The position numbers and the translations under genes were made by a program. Source: Alphaproteobacteria bacterium (GTDB lineage: Bacteria; Pseudomonadota; Alphaproteobacteria; ATCC43930; CGMCC-115725). From it: DNA of 5,536 nt. Shown one piece after another: positions 5,111-5,536 of the stretch. The notes under the pieces are model-generated. The model was not told the DNA's origin. It saw nothing but the letters and a program-made list of their open reading frames with translations, and did no database searches. Numbering within the stretch: position 1 is the stretch's first letter; each line of letters starts with the position of its first letter. The DNA lies in assembly GCA_030039975.1 (NCBI GenBank), contig JASHUO010000921.1, positions 1 through 5,536 on the forward strand. Direction: 5' to 3'.

Positions 5111-5536
5111 ATGTTGGCGTCGGCAGCCAACAGGTGGCCCCGACGCCGGACACGGGCGATCGCCGCGTGTATCGCGCTCGGCTTAGCGGCTCTCGTTGCG
5201 ACGACACCCGCGCCGTTGCTCGCAGCCGATCCGACGCTCACGGTTTCGGCAGACGGCACCACCCGAACCTTCGATCGGGATGCACTGCTCGCACGCTCCG
5301 ATGCAGTCGAGATCACGACCTCCCGGGATGTGGCATACGGCACACCAAGGACCTATCGAGCCGTGCCGCTGGCAAATCTCATGGAAGGCATCACCATTCC
5401 CGCCGACGCCGTGGTGGAGGCTGTGGCGCAAGATGGCTTCGTGGCGCAATTGCCTCGCGATCTGATCTACGGGAACGACCGAGAGGCGGTCGCCTATGTG
5501 GCGGTCGAGCCCGCCAACGCCCCCTGGCCGCCGATT
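5111..5536 (+). CDS. Exported protein with molybdopterin-oxidoreductase-like domain, N-terminal 142 residues (truncated by window)
   Basis: An open frame runs from ATG 5111 to the right edge with no stop. GGAGG (5096-5100, 10-base gap) and GGAG (5102-5105, 5-base gap) precede the ATG; the in-frame GTG at 5108 is an alternative start. Residues 1-39 form a signal peptide: a strongly basic n-region (RWPRRRTR), a hydrophobic core (IAACIALGLAALVA) and a cleavage region LLAA-D. The mature part begins LTVSADGTTRTFDRDALLAR, and contains TYRAVPLANLMEGI (81-94) and VVEAVAQDGFVAQLPRDLI (101-119). The Y-R-x-V-P-L-x-x-L-x-x-G pattern and the following DGF segment resemble the molybdopterin-binding fold of sulfite-oxidase-type proteins. 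No cofactor-binding cysteine is visible: the only cysteine is C20 in the signal peptide. From memory, some alphaproteobacterial proteins with this N-terminus continue into a cytochrome c domain; that cannot be confirmed here. Confidence 0.75.
   Translation, partial: MLASAANRWPRRRTRAIAACIALGLAALVATTPAPLLAADPTLTVSADGTTRTFDRDALLARSDAVEITTSRDVAYGTPRTYRAVPLANLMEGITIPADAVVEAVAQDGFVAQLPRDLIYGNDREAVAYVAVEPANAPWPPI

Noticed and set aside
1..5536. Search for CRISPR arrays, tRNA or rRNA genes, insertion sequences and toxin-antitoxin pairs
   Set aside because: I saw no regularly spaced repeats, cloverleaf-like sequence, transposase motifs or terminal inverted repeats by eye.

Overview
The window is GC-rich, densely coded bacterial DNA with short intergenic gaps. 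A DUF1194 von Willebrand-type protein, an exported Tat-type Rieske protein and a periplasmic PQQ alcohol dehydrogenase together suggest an alphaproteobacterium, probably Hyphomicrobiales (Bradyrhizobium/Methylobacterium-like). That placement is inference, because no rRNA or other phylogenetic marker is present.

Layout, left to right. (1) 1-317, minus strand: the N-terminal part of an SPFH/YdjI-like protein, cut by the window edge. (2) 318-829: a 512-bp intergenic region between divergent genes. I see no credible gene in it. It holds a 12-bp direct repeat at 15-bp period, a 9-bp inverted repeat, and a sigma-54-like promoter (GG-N10-GC) pointing right. (3) 830-1749, plus strand: a two-gene unit of a small cysteine-containing protein and an exported DUF1194 protein, overlapping by ATGA. 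(4) 1771-1807: a perfect 30-bp palindrome with a T-tract on the minus strand, acting as terminator between convergent genes. (5) 1815-4282, minus strand: a probable operon of a Rieske [2Fe-2S] protein followed by a PQQ-dependent methanol/ethanol-family dehydrogenase. (6) 4472-4894, minus strand: an exported SgcJ/EcaC-type (DUF4440, NTF2-like) protein. (7) 5111 to the right edge, plus strand: the N-terminal 142 residues of an exported protein with a molybdopterin-oxidoreductase-like domain, truncated by the window. It has no in-window stop codon.

The centre of interest is the Rieske and quinoprotein pair. The dehydrogenase keeps the PQQ and metal ligands and carries the D-x-D signature (D306, D308) that in XoxF, ExaF and PedH marks lanthanide dependence. 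It has no cysteine at all before residue 388, so it lacks the adjacent-cysteine disulfide ring typical of methanol/ethanol dehydrogenases. No cytochrome cL or MxaJ/XoxJ gene lies beside it. Instead it sits directly behind a Rieske protein whose cluster-binding loops carry the Ser and Tyr associated with high redox potential. A reasonable hypothesis is a periplasmic oxidation module in which a lanthanide quinoprotein passes electrons to, or works with, a soluble or Tat-anchored Rieske protein. The truncated gene at the right edge may encode a further redox partner, but this cannot be decided from the window.
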